The notes beneath the pieces were generated by a model that worked only from the letters and a program-made list of their open reading frames with translations, searched no databases and was not told the DNA's origin. Positions 25,901 through 38,400 of a stretch of 64,000 bases of DNA are shown piece by piece (positions within the stretch are counted from its first letter, which is position 1; each line of letters opens with the position of its first letter). The translations under genes and the position numbers were made by a program. This DNA is from Nelumbo lutea. Its lineage: Eukaryota > Streptophyta > Magnoliopsida > Proteales > Nelumbonaceae. The stretch lies in the NCBI GenBank assembly GCA_022828595.1, contig JAKGHH010000006.1:9238633-9302632 (forward strand), in the 5' to 3' direction.

Positions 25901-28900
25901 TTCTCACTAGGTAATAGACATGGTGTGGCTCCGGTAATTCATCTCTCCCTAGAATTTGTGACCTTATACCCTCATACACTGGGTCTAGGCCAGCTAGAAA
26001 CTTGAAGGCTCTGCTCTCTTCAATTTGCTTATCATGTCTCTCCTTGTCCCTGGCATTTTCCCAATCCAATATCAAGTGATGATCAAATTCTTCCCAAAGG
26101 CCTTCCAGAGTTGCAAAGTATGTTGCAACCATCATATCTCCTTGCCTTAGAGCTGCAATGTCTTGGTTCAATCTGTAGATTCTAGCATTGTTTTTCTTTT
26201 GGCCGTTGGTCTTAGATACCTTTTCCCAAATCTTAGCAGTTGTAGGGAAATGATGAACAGTTCTGGCAACCCGAGGAGTCATGGAGGCCAGCAAACAAGA
26301 CATGATTGTGGCATTTTCCTTGTGCCACACTGCATGCTCAGGACTGCCGACTTCAGGTTCCTTCTTGTCCCCATCTAAATAGCCTGTGAGATCACGGGAA
26401 GTAATGAAAAGTCTTGCTGAGATGGACCACTCTCTGAAGTTATACTCATCCAGCAGAACACTTGTAATCTGCAAGCTGTGCAGATTAAGGTTTTCCAGGT
26501 TTGAGAACCTTGCAGCAGGTCTGTTATCTCTAGAGGAAACTTCTCTGGATAGTGAGGACATCCTGACTTCAGTCTTAGAGTAGATGGCTCTATTTAGAGC
26601 TGGCAACAGTGCTGGACAATCAGGTGCTGGTAGCTCGCTAGGTAGACTTCACTTGAGTTGAAGCGGTTTGGGTACAACAGCAAGTGAGAGGTTCTGGGCT
26701 GATAACCGACTTGAAATTAGGGCTCTTTACCACTGTGCTGTGCAAGTCTTGCTGGAGCTTCGAAGCTGCAACTGTAGAAGAAGCTCTCCCCCTTTTGGCT
26801 AGTGCTAGGACTGCTGAAATCAGTCGTCAACTAGGTCTGTCCTATACAGACCTTTCTTAGTAGCTAAATAGCTACTATTTGCTGGAAATAACCTAGTAGG
26901 ACATCTGCTTCTGGGTCTTACTTCCCTTGAACCCTACAACCAAGGGAAACCCTAGGTTCAAACTTGCTTTGTTCTCTTACAACCCTAGGTTTTCACTGCA
27001 GCAACCCAGAAAAGAAGAAAGAAGATGAAAAAACAGCAAGAGAAGAGAGAGTGCGCCGGCTGAAACCAGGGAGAAGCTAATGCTCTGATACCATGTGAGC
27101 TTAGGAGCTGTATTCGAAGTAGTAGAGAAGAGAAGAAGACCTCTGAAATACTGTGAATGTCAAACTGAATAGCTCAGTCGACAATACTGTTATTTATATT
27201 AGAATGTAGTACAATGATACAAGGAATTACTGGAATGTCCCTGATTAGTGATGGAACACCCAGACAACTTAAAACATTAAACAGGCTTAGGCCCATTAAC
27301 ACAGGCCCAGTACAGGATAACTTAAACTTAAGTATAGGCTAATAAGAACTCTTATCAGCCGAACACTCATACATAAAGAGACTTCAATCCAACAATACTG
27401 ATGTTGACTGGGTTGGGTTTATCAATGCCCTTGGCTGAATAGAGAAAATAACAAAAATAATCTTAGAGGTGTCAAGAATGAACGACCCCCACCTCAAAGA
27501 GTCTCTTATATATTAAAAGATATGTACAATTACAAGAATGACCATATAGGGCTGAAAGAGAAAAAGAAGAAGATATATAAATAATATACAATAGGGACTA
27601 TACTAATAAGATACATCGTCACAAAATCTCCACACTCCCCCTCAAACTAATGCCTAGACATAAGCATTTGTTTGTCTATAAGAAAGAGATGTTGAACTCT
27701 AGTCATAGCCTTGGTGAAGATATCAACAAGCTGCATGTCCGAGGCTACATGAGGAAGCTATATAGACCCAACAGTGAAAAGATCTTGGATAAAGTAGAAG
27801 TCCACCTCGATGTGATTGGTCCTCTCATGGAAGACAAGGTTAAATGCGATCTTAATAGCACTTGTGTTGTCTGCATAGAGAGTATTAGGATTAGGAAGCT
27901 AAATGCCAAGATCCGTAAAGAAAGATCGTAACCAAACAATCTCACTGCAAATAGAAGACATTGTCCTATACTCTGCTTCAGCAGAAGATTTGGAGACTAT
28001 TTGTTATTTGTTACACTTCCAAGAGATGAATGAATCACCCATAAAAACACGCCACCCAAAAGTGGACCTACAAGTGTCAGGACAACCAACCCAATTTGCA
28101 TCAACATATGCTCTCAACTAAATAGCAGAGGAGGAGAACAGTCCCTGAGAAGTTGTGCCTCCAACATATCGAATGATGCGATGAACAATGGTCATATGAG
28201 GCTGACAAGGAGTAGAAACAAATTGACTAACAACCTGAACAACATGAGAAATATTAGGCCGAGTCATAATGAGATAAATGACCCCACAAGCTGGCGATAC
28301 AAGGCAGCATCAGTAAGCAATGGACCTTCAGATTTAGATAACTTAAAATTTAGCTCCATAGGTGTATCAACATGCTTCTCATCATTAATATCAACAAGTT
28401 TAGCAAGGTCAGAGGCATATTTCTACTGACAAACAAAATACCCTTGATCACTACAATGAACTTCTAGTCCCAAGAAATAGGTGAGAGGGCCCAAGTCCTT
28501 CATGTGAAAGGAATTATGAAGTAAGCGGTATGCTGGTCTTTGTGGAAAGAAAGAAACTCACGCATTTTTTCTGACAAGGAAAAAACATTGGAAGATTTGT
28601 TAGATCGAATCCTTTTAAGAGCTGTCCAGTGGCTAAAATCTTTGGAGTTGTTTTCAGATTGTCCTATGGATGACTTGCTAAGAAACTGGAAAGAGATTGC
28701 TTCCACTGCTAGATGCAAGAGGACTCTTTGTCTGTTCTGGTCCCCTCCCCCCTCGGGCTTTATAAAGCTGAATTTTGATGGCAGCAGTGTAAGGAATCCA
28801 GGGCCCTCTGGGATTGGAGGAGTCTTCAGGAATGAGGAAAGGATTGTTACTGCTTTATTCTCTGGCCCTATTGGAGAAGGTGACTCTCTTAGGGCTGAGA

Positions 28901-31900
28901 TTCTTGTAGCGCTTGAAGGAATTCGAAGAGCAAAAAAATTAAATATTAGCCGCTTGATTCTGGAAGGTGATTCGAAGGTGGTGGTTAATTGGTTGAAGAC
29001 AGAGGGCAGTGGTTTGTGGAACTTTAACAATGAGAAAAAACAATTCTCATGGCTGGGTAGGGACATTGAGATTCAGTACAGCTGTGTGAAGAGGAGTGCC
29101 AACTCATTTGTGGATGGGTTGGCCAAGCAAGGAGTGATTAGGGAGGCTGTTCTTTGGGCTAGTTTTTAATTTTTCTTTGCATTCCCTGTGTTTTCTATTT
29201 TTGGGAAGCTAAGTTATTTTATCTCCCTTTGTATTCTTTTCTCTCTCTTCTCTTAATTTAATGAAGATGATGTTATTGATAAAAAAAAAGGAATTATGAA
29301 GTAACAATTCCAATTCACGAATACCCTCACAATCATTCCCAGTCAACATGTGTTGAGGGCTTGGGAATAGGATCTCGTCACGGGTCGGTCCACGGGGAAA
29401 ACCTCCTGTTTTCCCTTGTTCCTTCCTGCTCGTGATGAACCTATCTTGGCGCCTTTGGTGATTTATCCAAGAGATCACCAACTCTCCTAACTCACTCTTG
29501 ACTGAATAATTTGATATTTCATTCAATAATGGGGTCTCCTTAAATAGGAGATTACAAGAATCCTAATCAAGGGGAGTCTCCTTGTTGAATAGGGAGACTT
29601 CCAGTTCTATCTTGCTAAGGATAAGATAAGCTAATCCTAATCTGATAAGCTACTAACAAGATAAGATAAGCTAAGCTAATCCTAATCTGATAAGCTATTA
29701 ACAAGATAAGATAGGAGATAAGAACAAGCAAAAATGAGCTAATCTAATCTAGATAAGGCTGTTGTTGCCGAACTAGGTAGGATGAGCATCATTGAATCCT
29801 TGCTACTACTGGCGGTGGACCCGGGGCCTGTTGCTGCCGGCGGCGACGGTACGTCTTCTCGAGGAAGTCGTCCATAACATTACTCCCCTTCTGGACTATG
29901 AGCTTGTCCTCAAGCTTGAAAGCTGGATATGTGGCTTGGAACTCTGCCAATGGGATCCATGTGGCTTCTGTTGGTGGTAGATCACACCATTCCACCGAGA
30001 CTTCAAGGATTCCACGATTGGAACGAGAGCGGGTGACAGTTTTAGGCTGGGGGACCAGTTTGCCATCTTTCAAGGGTGGCAGGGAGGGAACTTGGTCCGG
30101 GGGAACACCCGTAATTGGTTTCAATAAGGAGATGTGGAAGACATCATGAATTCGGCTAGTCTCTGGCAATTCCAGCTGGTAGGCCACACTGCCAATCCGT
30201 CGCAGAACCTTGTAGGGTCCATAGAACTTAGGGGCCAGCTTCGGGGCGGCCTTGTGGCGCAAGGAGCACTGCCGGTAGGGCTGGAGCTTCAACCAAACAA
30301 ATTGTCTTGGATTGAACGACAGTTCCCGGTGGTGCTTATCATAGTGGAGCTTCATGCGGAGCTGGGCCTGCTGTAAGCGAATGCGGACGTCGGCGAGGAG
30401 GGCGTCGTGGTCCTGTAAGGAGTGATCGATTGTGTCCAAGCGAGTAGATCCAGGCTCGTAGGACAGCAAGCGGGGAGGATCCCTGTCGTAAACGACGCGA
30501 AAGGGAGTCATGTCGAGGGAGGAATGGTAGGCTGTGTTGTAGCAGTACTCGGCCCAAGGAAGCCATTCCAACCACCGTCGGGGTTGATTGCCTACAAAAC
30601 AACGGAGATACATCTCGATAGTGCGGTTAACCACTTCCGTCTGACCGTCGGTTTGTGGCCGGTAAGCTGATGAGTAGGCCAGGGTGGTGCCGTGTAGTCG
30701 AAATAATTCTTTCCAGAAGGGACTAGTGAAGACTGGGTCTCTATCGCTGACGATGGATTCCGGCAACCCATGTAAGCGAAAGATATGTGAAAAGAAGGCG
30801 AGGGCAACCGAAGTGGCACTGTACGGGTGTGATAGAGGAATGAAGTGCGTGTATTTAGAGAAGCGGTCAACTACCACAAAGAGAACTGATTTGCCCCCTA
30901 CCTTGGGAAGTCCCTCAATGAAGTCCATGGAGATGTCGGCCCAGATCTGCGATGGGATGGAAAGGGGCTGAAGGAGGCCTGCCAGGTGTAGGTTTTCCCA
31001 TTTGTGCTGTTGGCATGTGGAGCAATTCTTGACAAAATCTCGAATAGAAGTCTTCATACCTCGCCAATGGAAATCAGTCCGGACGCGGTGTAGTGTTTTT
31101 CGAATGCCCTCATGGGTGGAGTTATGGATGCTGGTGATGATGGTGGGAATCAACGGGCAGTTTGCTGGAAGATGGACTCGTCCCTTATACAGTACCAACT
31201 CGTCGTGAAGTGACCAATCGGGGTCGGCCATGCCGGTCTGGATCTTCTGTAGTAAGAGCGACCATTCCGGGGACTGTGGTGCTGCCTTCTTAATGTCGTC
31301 AAACAGAGAGATCCGAGGTTGGGAAATGCTACATAGAACCATCGCGTCTTCTTCTCGCCTAGACAAGGCATCAGCTGCGCGATTAGAGGATCCCGCCTTA
31401 TATTCCACCCGGAAGTCAAACCCGAGCAGTTTGCTAATCCAATGCTGTTGAGGGGAAGTGGTGAGACGCTGTTCTAATAGGTATTTGAGGCTATAATGAT
31501 TAGTTTTGATGATGAACGATCGCCCCCACAAATACGGTCTCCAGTGCTGGATGGCTCGGGCAAGGCCGATTAGTTCGCGCTCATAGGCTGGAAGCTTCAG
31601 ATGCTGGTCGGCCAATCTGCGACTGAAGAAAGCGATCGGGTGCCCTTGCTGCTGTAGTACGGCCCCGATACCCACTTCAGAAGCATCGCACTCGACTGTA
31701 AATTCGAGGGCGAAATTAGATAATTGCAGTACAGGGGTTGAAGACAGTGCATTTCGCAGTGAGACAGTGCATTTCATCAGTTGCGTCGTCCCACCGGAAG
31801 GAGTTTCTCTTCAACAAGTTGGTTAATGGGGCTGCCAACACTCTATAGTTTTGTACAAATTTGCGGTAGTAACCCATTAAACCGAGGAACCCGCGTAAGG

Positions 31901-34900
31901 CCTTGGCGGATTGAGGTTTGGGCCATTCTGTTATAGCCTGAATCTTGGAACTATCAACTGTGACACCCTGCCCATGGATGATGTGGCCGAGGTAAAGAAC
32001 CTGTCGTTCCCCGAAGGAGCACTTGGACCGTTTCAGGAATAAGCTGTGTTGGCGTAGGAGTACGAAAACGGTCCTCAGATGGTGGACATGCTCTACCCAT
32101 GATTTGCTGTAGACGAGGATATCATCAAAGAAAACTAAAACAAATTTGCGTAGATGGGGCTGGAATACCTCGTTCATTAGTGCCTGAAATGTAGATGGTG
32201 CATTGGAGAGTCCGAATGGCATGACTAAAAATTCGAAGTGGCCATGGTGGGTGCGAAAAGCAGTCTTCTTCACGTCACTGGGAGCCATGCGAACTTGGAA
32301 ATATCCGGACCTGAGGTCCAGCTTAGAGAAATACTGGGCACCATGCAGCTCGTCCAGCAGTTCGTCCACAACGGGAATAGGGAACTTATCTTTGATCGTC
32401 CGGTCATTGAGTTCTCTATAGTCAACACAAAACCTCCATGTTCCATCCTGCTTTGCCACCAACAGAACCGACGAAGAGAAGGGGGAGTGACTTTTGCGTA
32501 TGATCCCTTGGTTCAGCATCGTTGTACATTGTTTTTCTATCTCATCCTTCTGCAAGTGAGGGTAGCGATAAGGCCTGACAAGGACTGGTGCTGAACCCGC
32601 CAGCAAAGGAATATGATGGTCGCAAGCTCGGGAAGGGGGAAGGCCCTTCGGTTCCTGGAATAGATCTGAAAACTCGGCGAGAAGTTTTTCTATGGTTGCC
32701 GGTTCTGTCTGGAGTGCATGAACCTGCGGTGTCTTTTCTTTAACCCTGCAACCGTGCCATGAAACTTGCTCGCCATTCAGGTGGAAGGTCATGGTGAGTG
32801 CACTGAAGTCCCACAAAATCGGGCCTAGGGTAATTAACCACTTGACTCCGAGATCAATATCGAACCCATCCAATGAGAGTACAAATAAATCAACAAGAAT
32901 TAGTTCAGAATTGACTTGTACTGAACGTCCTTGCAAATCTCTGGACTGTGAACTTTTTCACCATTTGCGACGGCTACTTGTAGTCGCGACCGGAGTTCCA
33001 TTGATAGTTTTAACTGCAGGGCTGCATGTTCACTTATGAAGTTGTGTGTGCTCCCTGAATTGACGAGAATGCGCACCGGCTGACCTGCGATCTGTGCCTG
33101 TAACTACATGGTCTGAGAGGTTTTAATACCGGTGATTGCATGGAGAGAGATCTCTGGTTCGAATTTGACGGGTTCCCCTTCCTCCTCTTGCTCATCTATG
33201 AGAAGGCAAAAAAGCCTCTTGCATCTATGTCCTGCCGAGTAGAGGTCATCACAGTTGAAACATTGACCTCTCGCTCGGTGCTCTACCATTTCTGCCCTGG
33301 TCAAGCGCTTGATGGGAGGAGTGACCATGTTACTGCCTGTACTTGTCACTGCTCTAGAGGTGGTGGTCGTGGGAGGGGGTCGTTGCTGTTGGTCTTGGGG
33401 GCACCCACGAGTTCGGTGGACGACCCACATTAAAAATTCTGCGGCTGAGCTGCAGCCTACGCTCAAATGTGCGGGCTAAGCTCATCCCTGTTACCAAATT
33501 TGGGGGATTCTGCATCTCGACATCCACTCGCAGGGGTTCTGCTAACCCTGCTGTGAACATATCTACTTGCTGGTCTGGTCGCACGGAGGATGCCCTCACG
33601 AGGAGGGTTTGGAACTGTCGCTGGTATTCAGCATCTGTTCCGGTCTGTTTAAGGTTAATTAGCTCGCCCGGTGGGTTGTTGGTCAATGGGGGTCCGAACC
33701 GAAGAAGGCAATAGGATTTAAACTGGGGCCAACTGAGCCCGGGTTCTTCTTGCTCTAACCGATAAAACCAAAGCTGTGCTTCTGTTAAATGAAAGGCGGC
33801 TAGGCTTACCTTGTCCTGGTCATTTGTCTGTTGATTCCGGAAGAACTGCTCGCAGCAATACAGCCAGCCCAGGGGGCCTCCGTTGCCGTTGTACGATGGG
33901 AACTCTAGCCTGCTGTACTTGGGGATGATGGCTGCTCCATGGCTGACGGACTGCTGTTCGCCGGAAGACTCCGGTAGATCTGGCTGGCGGTCGTTAGCTG
34001 CTGTCCCTCCGTCAGAGTTCCTTGCCCTGCTAGAAAGAAACATCTCCATTAGTCGTCGCAGTTCTCGCACTTCACCTTTGATCTCACGAACTTTGGAGTT
34101 GGTCTCCACAAGTTGGTGCTCGAGGTTGTGGACCCTAGAAGGTAGTTGCTCCAGATCTCCCATGACGCCTTGCTCTGATACCAAGTTGTTGAGGGCCCGG
34201 GAATAGGATCTCATCACGGGTCGGTCCACGGGGAAAACCTCCTGTTTTCCCTTGTTCCTTCCTGCTCGTGATGAACCTATCTTGGCGCCTTTGGTGATTT
34301 GTCCAAGAGATCACCAACTCTCCTAACTCACTCTTGACTGAATAATTTGATATTTCATTCAATAATGGGGTCTCCTTAAATAGGAGATTACAAGAGTCCT
34401 AATCAAGGGGAGTCTCCTTGCTGAATAGGGAGACTTCCAGTTCTATCTTGCTAAGGATAAGATAAGCTAATCCTAATCTGATAAGCTACTAACAAGATAA
34501 GATAAGCTAAGCTAATCCTAATCTGATAAGCTATTAACAAGATAAGATAAGAGATAAGAACAATAAGATAAGAACAAGCAAAAATGAGCTAATCTAATCT
34601 AGATAAGGCTGTTGTTGCCGAACTAGGTAGGATGAGCATCACTGAATCCTTGTTGCTGCTGGCGGTGACGGTACGTCTTTCCGAGGAAGGCGTCCATAAC
34701 AACATGTCATCAACATACAAAAGGAGAATGGTAATACCTTGAGGCCATTGCCTAACAAAGAGAGAGTGATTAGAGGAACTCTGGCTATCCAACAGTAACT
34801 ATAACATCTCGAAACGTTCAAACCATGCCCGGGGAGCCTGTTTTAGACCATATAGAGATTTTCTGAGGTGACATACTAAAGAAGAATCATTGTAGTATCC

Positions 34901-35448
34901 AAGAGGGGCTTCATGTAGACCGTCTACTTCAACTGACCATGAAGAAAGGCATTCTTTGCATCAAGCTGGCTTATGGTCCAAGATTGGGCAGCAGATGAAG
35001 CTAGAGATTTTTTTGCCCTTTTATTTTTTATTGTACTGTTGCCCGACTATATATACCAATAAAGGAGTCACCAACCTACCTTTTTGTCTCTCAATCTTTC
35101 TTCTTCCTCTTCCCTCTCTCTCTCTCTCTCCCTTCTCTTTTTTTCTTCCTGTTATCGTTGTTAATAGAAATGGGACAAACCCAAGCTTGGATCATATAAA
35201 CTGGACATGGATGTAGTAGTATAGGTGTAATATGGGTCATGTCAAGCCGGCATGGTACTGTTTTGTTATGACACCTGCACTGTAGCGTGTTGTGTTGGCA
35301 CAACCCAATAGATCGGGGGGGGCTCAGCATGCATGGGCCCAGGTCCATCGCCCATGGGCCCATGCCGGGCTGGTCCAAGACAATTTTTTTATAAAGGAAA
35401 AAGTTAAAAAATATACATATTTATATATACATACATACATATACATAC

Positions 35449-35479
<31 letters not shown>

Positions 35480-38400
35480 GACCATTGGGTGGCCTGCCCC
35501 ATTTTACATCTATATCTAGCAGCTAGGGGCAATCTAGTGTGTGGTGGTGGGTGTATATGTTGATTAGACTGAAACATTGTTTAGTGTACCATCATGACTA
35601 TGGTTTGAATAGTAATGGTACAACAGAAGCACACACCTAGGCTTGGAACATATAAACGGAACATGGAGCAGCCAGGGGCAATCCAATGTGTTGTGGTGGG
35701 TGTACATGTGATTGGACTGAGGCATGGTTTTCGTTTTCCATCACAGCTATGGTGTGAACAGCAATGGCACACGAGAAGTGCACACCATATTGGGTGAGGT
35801 CAGGTATGGAGAATCTTGAATCTTCAAGGTCTGCTGATTATAGGCGGTTTGCCACATTTTCTCTTGTGATTGATATCATTATTGGAAGAAGCACCCTCAA
35901 GGCGCCCTTGGAGGCTTGCCTCGCCTAATCGCCAAGCAGTTTTGTACATTATGTTATAAAATACTTTTATATTCTTAATTTTTTGAGATAATAATTATAA
36001 AAAAGACATTATTAAACTAAATATTCATTTTGTGTGTTATATACTAATTTCTTTTTATTATTTTCTTATTTGTTGGAGTTAATCAACACAAAAGTTGCTA
36101 AATGATGTATTTAACCCTCAAAGACTTCAAAACCTGAACCAATAGTGAAGAACTTGAAATTTTGTCTAATCAACACATTATCTTCTTCCACATCTTCTTC
36201 TTCTTCTTCCACTTTTTCTTTTCTTCTTTTCCTATAACAAAATAGGGGTTCAACCCCTCATATTTTTTGAATTTTCTTTTTTTTCTTCATTTTCTTATGA
36301 ATATGTTGATTTTCTATACTTAAACGTGAAGTTTATACTTTTCTTATGAAATTATGGATAATTATTATGGAAATATGGTTATGGAACATAGGGAACTACC
36401 CTAGGATACATGTTTTTTACTTGAAAAAAATCCATCGCCGAGGTGACTAGGCGAGAAGGCGCTCTTTTGTTGCCTAGCCTCGCTTGGCACCTTGAAAACT
36501 ATGTTTTAGAGCTTGGTTGTCCTGCCTTTCAGACCTCCTTAATGGGCTATACTACAAGGTCCATAATGTTTACAGGGAGGGTAACCAACTAGCTGATACC
36601 TTGGCAAGGTTGGGAGCAGACTCCCAATCAGAGTTTTTAGACTTTCTGATAGACTTCCTGCACAGCTCTGTGGCATCTTCACCACTGCCTCTCACTAGTA
36701 CACAATAGGGGCATATGCTTTATGCAGTCTTATGTAAAATTACTACATGCCTTGGGTGTGTGAATGCCTCTATGGTATGCTTCAGCATGGTTGTTCAGAT
36801 ACACAAGGTATGAACATATAGTAGTAAATATCAATTTTGAACATATTCTCCAGTCTTTGTTTTGTTTTGTTTTGTTTTTTTTTTTTACATCTTGCTGAGT
36901 GGACTCCTACATGCTGAAGTTCCACTATCAAGAAGTTTCTTCAAATAGATCAGGTAATGGTAGGAGATCTCTGTCCTTTGCTTAAACTTTTTCCTGTCCA
37001 AATGGATGTTGAAGTGTAGAAGGATCTATCATCTTAAGTTGATGCTTCAAAGTACAATTATTTCATTTCCATAGAGCTATGCCTGTTCTTGGGATCTTGT
37101 AACCATGTATTTAGATGGATCTCTAGACCTAGAATGAGGCAGCAGACAGTTTAACTAGATTAGATTTTAGTTGAACTAGAATGTATAGTTATCTGGTTTG
37201 TCCCATAACTCTTATGATTGTACTAGTTTGGATGGACTTACCGCTTTTTGTATTGATGCTCATCTTATAGTTTTAATTTGTTTCTTCGTCTCTTTTAGTG
37301 GAAAACCATTGTTACTATTTATAAACCAATGATATCTATTTCAAATGAAGCTTTATTGATAACAAACAAGGTGAATATTTTGGAATAATAGCATGATGTG
37401 ATGTTTCTAGTATGACTTTCAGGGCGGTGACCGACTTTTGTGCAGCAAATCTCTTAATGTCATTATTTTAATTGTTAAATCATGTGTAGTTTCAATTTAT
37501 AATTACATAGCTAATTTTAATCATTTCCATTTGTATCAATGTGGTTAAATTCTTCCCATATAGGATTTGGCACTCATTGTTGTTTTAAGGTCATATTTTT
37601 AGTACGACATAATGATACCATATACTTATTGTTGTTGCTACTTAGATATCCTTGATCCTGAATTGGTCTGTAATTTCAGATACTATGAATATAATATATT
37701 TGTCTTTTACATGAATTTGCAGCTCCAGTTAAGTCAACACAAAAGGAAAAGCAAAAGAAACAAGAGAGAAAAGAAGGTGAGGAAAATAAATCAAAGCTTT
37801 CTTAATGTGATTAATATATGTCAGAAACATACTTATATTTTCCTTGTCAGATACAAATGAGCCAAAACAGAAGGAGAAACGGCAGAAAGGAGGGAATTCG
37901 GGCTTCCTTGCTCCCCTTCCACTTTCAGGTGCTCTGGTTAAGTTCCTTGGTACTGGTGAGAATTCCTTGTCACGGGCTAATGTTGTAAAGAGAATGTGGG
38001 AGTACATAAAACAAAACAATTTACAGGTATTTATTTGCTCCTCTTGGTCAAATCTGATATTTTCAGTTATACCTCCAAGGAATTGAGCCATGTCAATCAT
38101 ATGATCGGTGTACCTTCAAGGCATTGAGCCATGTCAAAATGTTTCCTACAAGTGCATTATGATGTATACTATGACAACAAAGGATCATGTTCATTCTCTA
38201 TATCAGTTGTTTGGAGCAATTTAAGTCACAACATGTCTGATATGGATTAGTGCATGTATCAACTTCTGGTCTCGGTCATCACAAGACTCATATTTACTAT
38301 ATTCAAGATGGTGCAATACGGAATCTTGGTTCTTAATTTCTTACACTTGTCAATGTTTTGCCATTTTTTACCTAACTGTTATCTCTTCCTCAGTTTAGTC

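Larger units (their letters stand above)
21847..27394 (-). mobile_element. Copia LTR retrotransposon B, complete structure, inserted in copia C RNase H
   Basis: 301-bp LTRs at 21847-22147 and 27094-27394, starting TGTGAGC and ending CCAACA on the + strand. I count 10 substitutions (about 3.3%). The primer site GCTCTGATACCA (27082-27093) abuts the right LTR, and a polypurine tract (TCCCCCTCAAGC on +) abuts the left. Flanking pentamers are ACACT (21842-21846) and ATACT (27395-27399), one mismatch. Removing B rejoins host copia C as [12 protein letters not shown]. Gag, protease, integrase, RT and RNase H are all present, with a few stops. Confidence 0.93.
19590..27435 (+). mobile_element. Copia LTR retrotransposon C, old and internally deleted, host of copia B and a LINE
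   Basis: A 5' LTR (about 19590-19830) is followed directly by the primer site TGGTATCTGAGC (19831-19842). Gag and protease are missing: the coding resumes in the integrase core ([23 protein letters not shown], about 20240-20513). After another deletion the RT begins ([10 protein letters not shown]), is split by a LINE (20577-20935), and continues ([42 protein letters not shown]) with several stops. RNase H reads WVEVYT at 21846, is cut by copia B, and resumes at 27400 with DVDWVGF. A matching LTR piece at about 35000-35167 may be its 3' LTR, displaced by copia D. Confidence 0.75.
29351..34701 (-). mobile_element. Ty3/gypsy LTR retrotransposon E (chromovirus-like), inserted in copia D
   Basis: LTRs at 29351-29879 (529 bp) and 34187-34701 (515 bp), TGTTGAGGGC...CCATAACA on the + strand, with about 14 substitutions and two indels (14 bp extra on the right, 28 bp missing on the right). 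The target duplication ACATG is exact (29346-29350, 34702-34706). The primer site GCTCTGATACCA lies at 34172-34183 and a purine tract (minus AGAAGGGGAG) beside 29880. Order gag-protease-RT-RNase H-integrase-chromodomain-like C-terminus identifies gypsy. The target is the YVDD codons of copia D. Confidence 0.94.
27436..34990 (-). mobile_element. Copia LTR retrotransposon D, 3' part only, split by a LINE and a gypsy element
   Basis: A putative 3' LTR (about 27436-27634) abuts a polypurine tract (CTCCCCCTCAAAC on + at 27635). RNase H follows on the minus strand (27640-28524: remnants of [28 protein letters not shown] and IDVDF), then RT around 29305-29350 and 34702-34990 ([35 protein letters not shown]). 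Everything upstream of that RT point (integrase, gag, 5' LTR) is missing; the right border joins an LTR fragment at about 35000. It is interrupted by the LINE 28525-29286 and gypsy E 29351-34701. Many stops; inactive. Confidence 0.8.

Noticed and set aside
29620..29720. GATAAGATAAGCTAA array as a regulatory GATA-site cluster of the host gene
   Set aside because: It is part of the gypsy E LTR and is present in both LTRs; a role in the SWIB gene cannot be argued.
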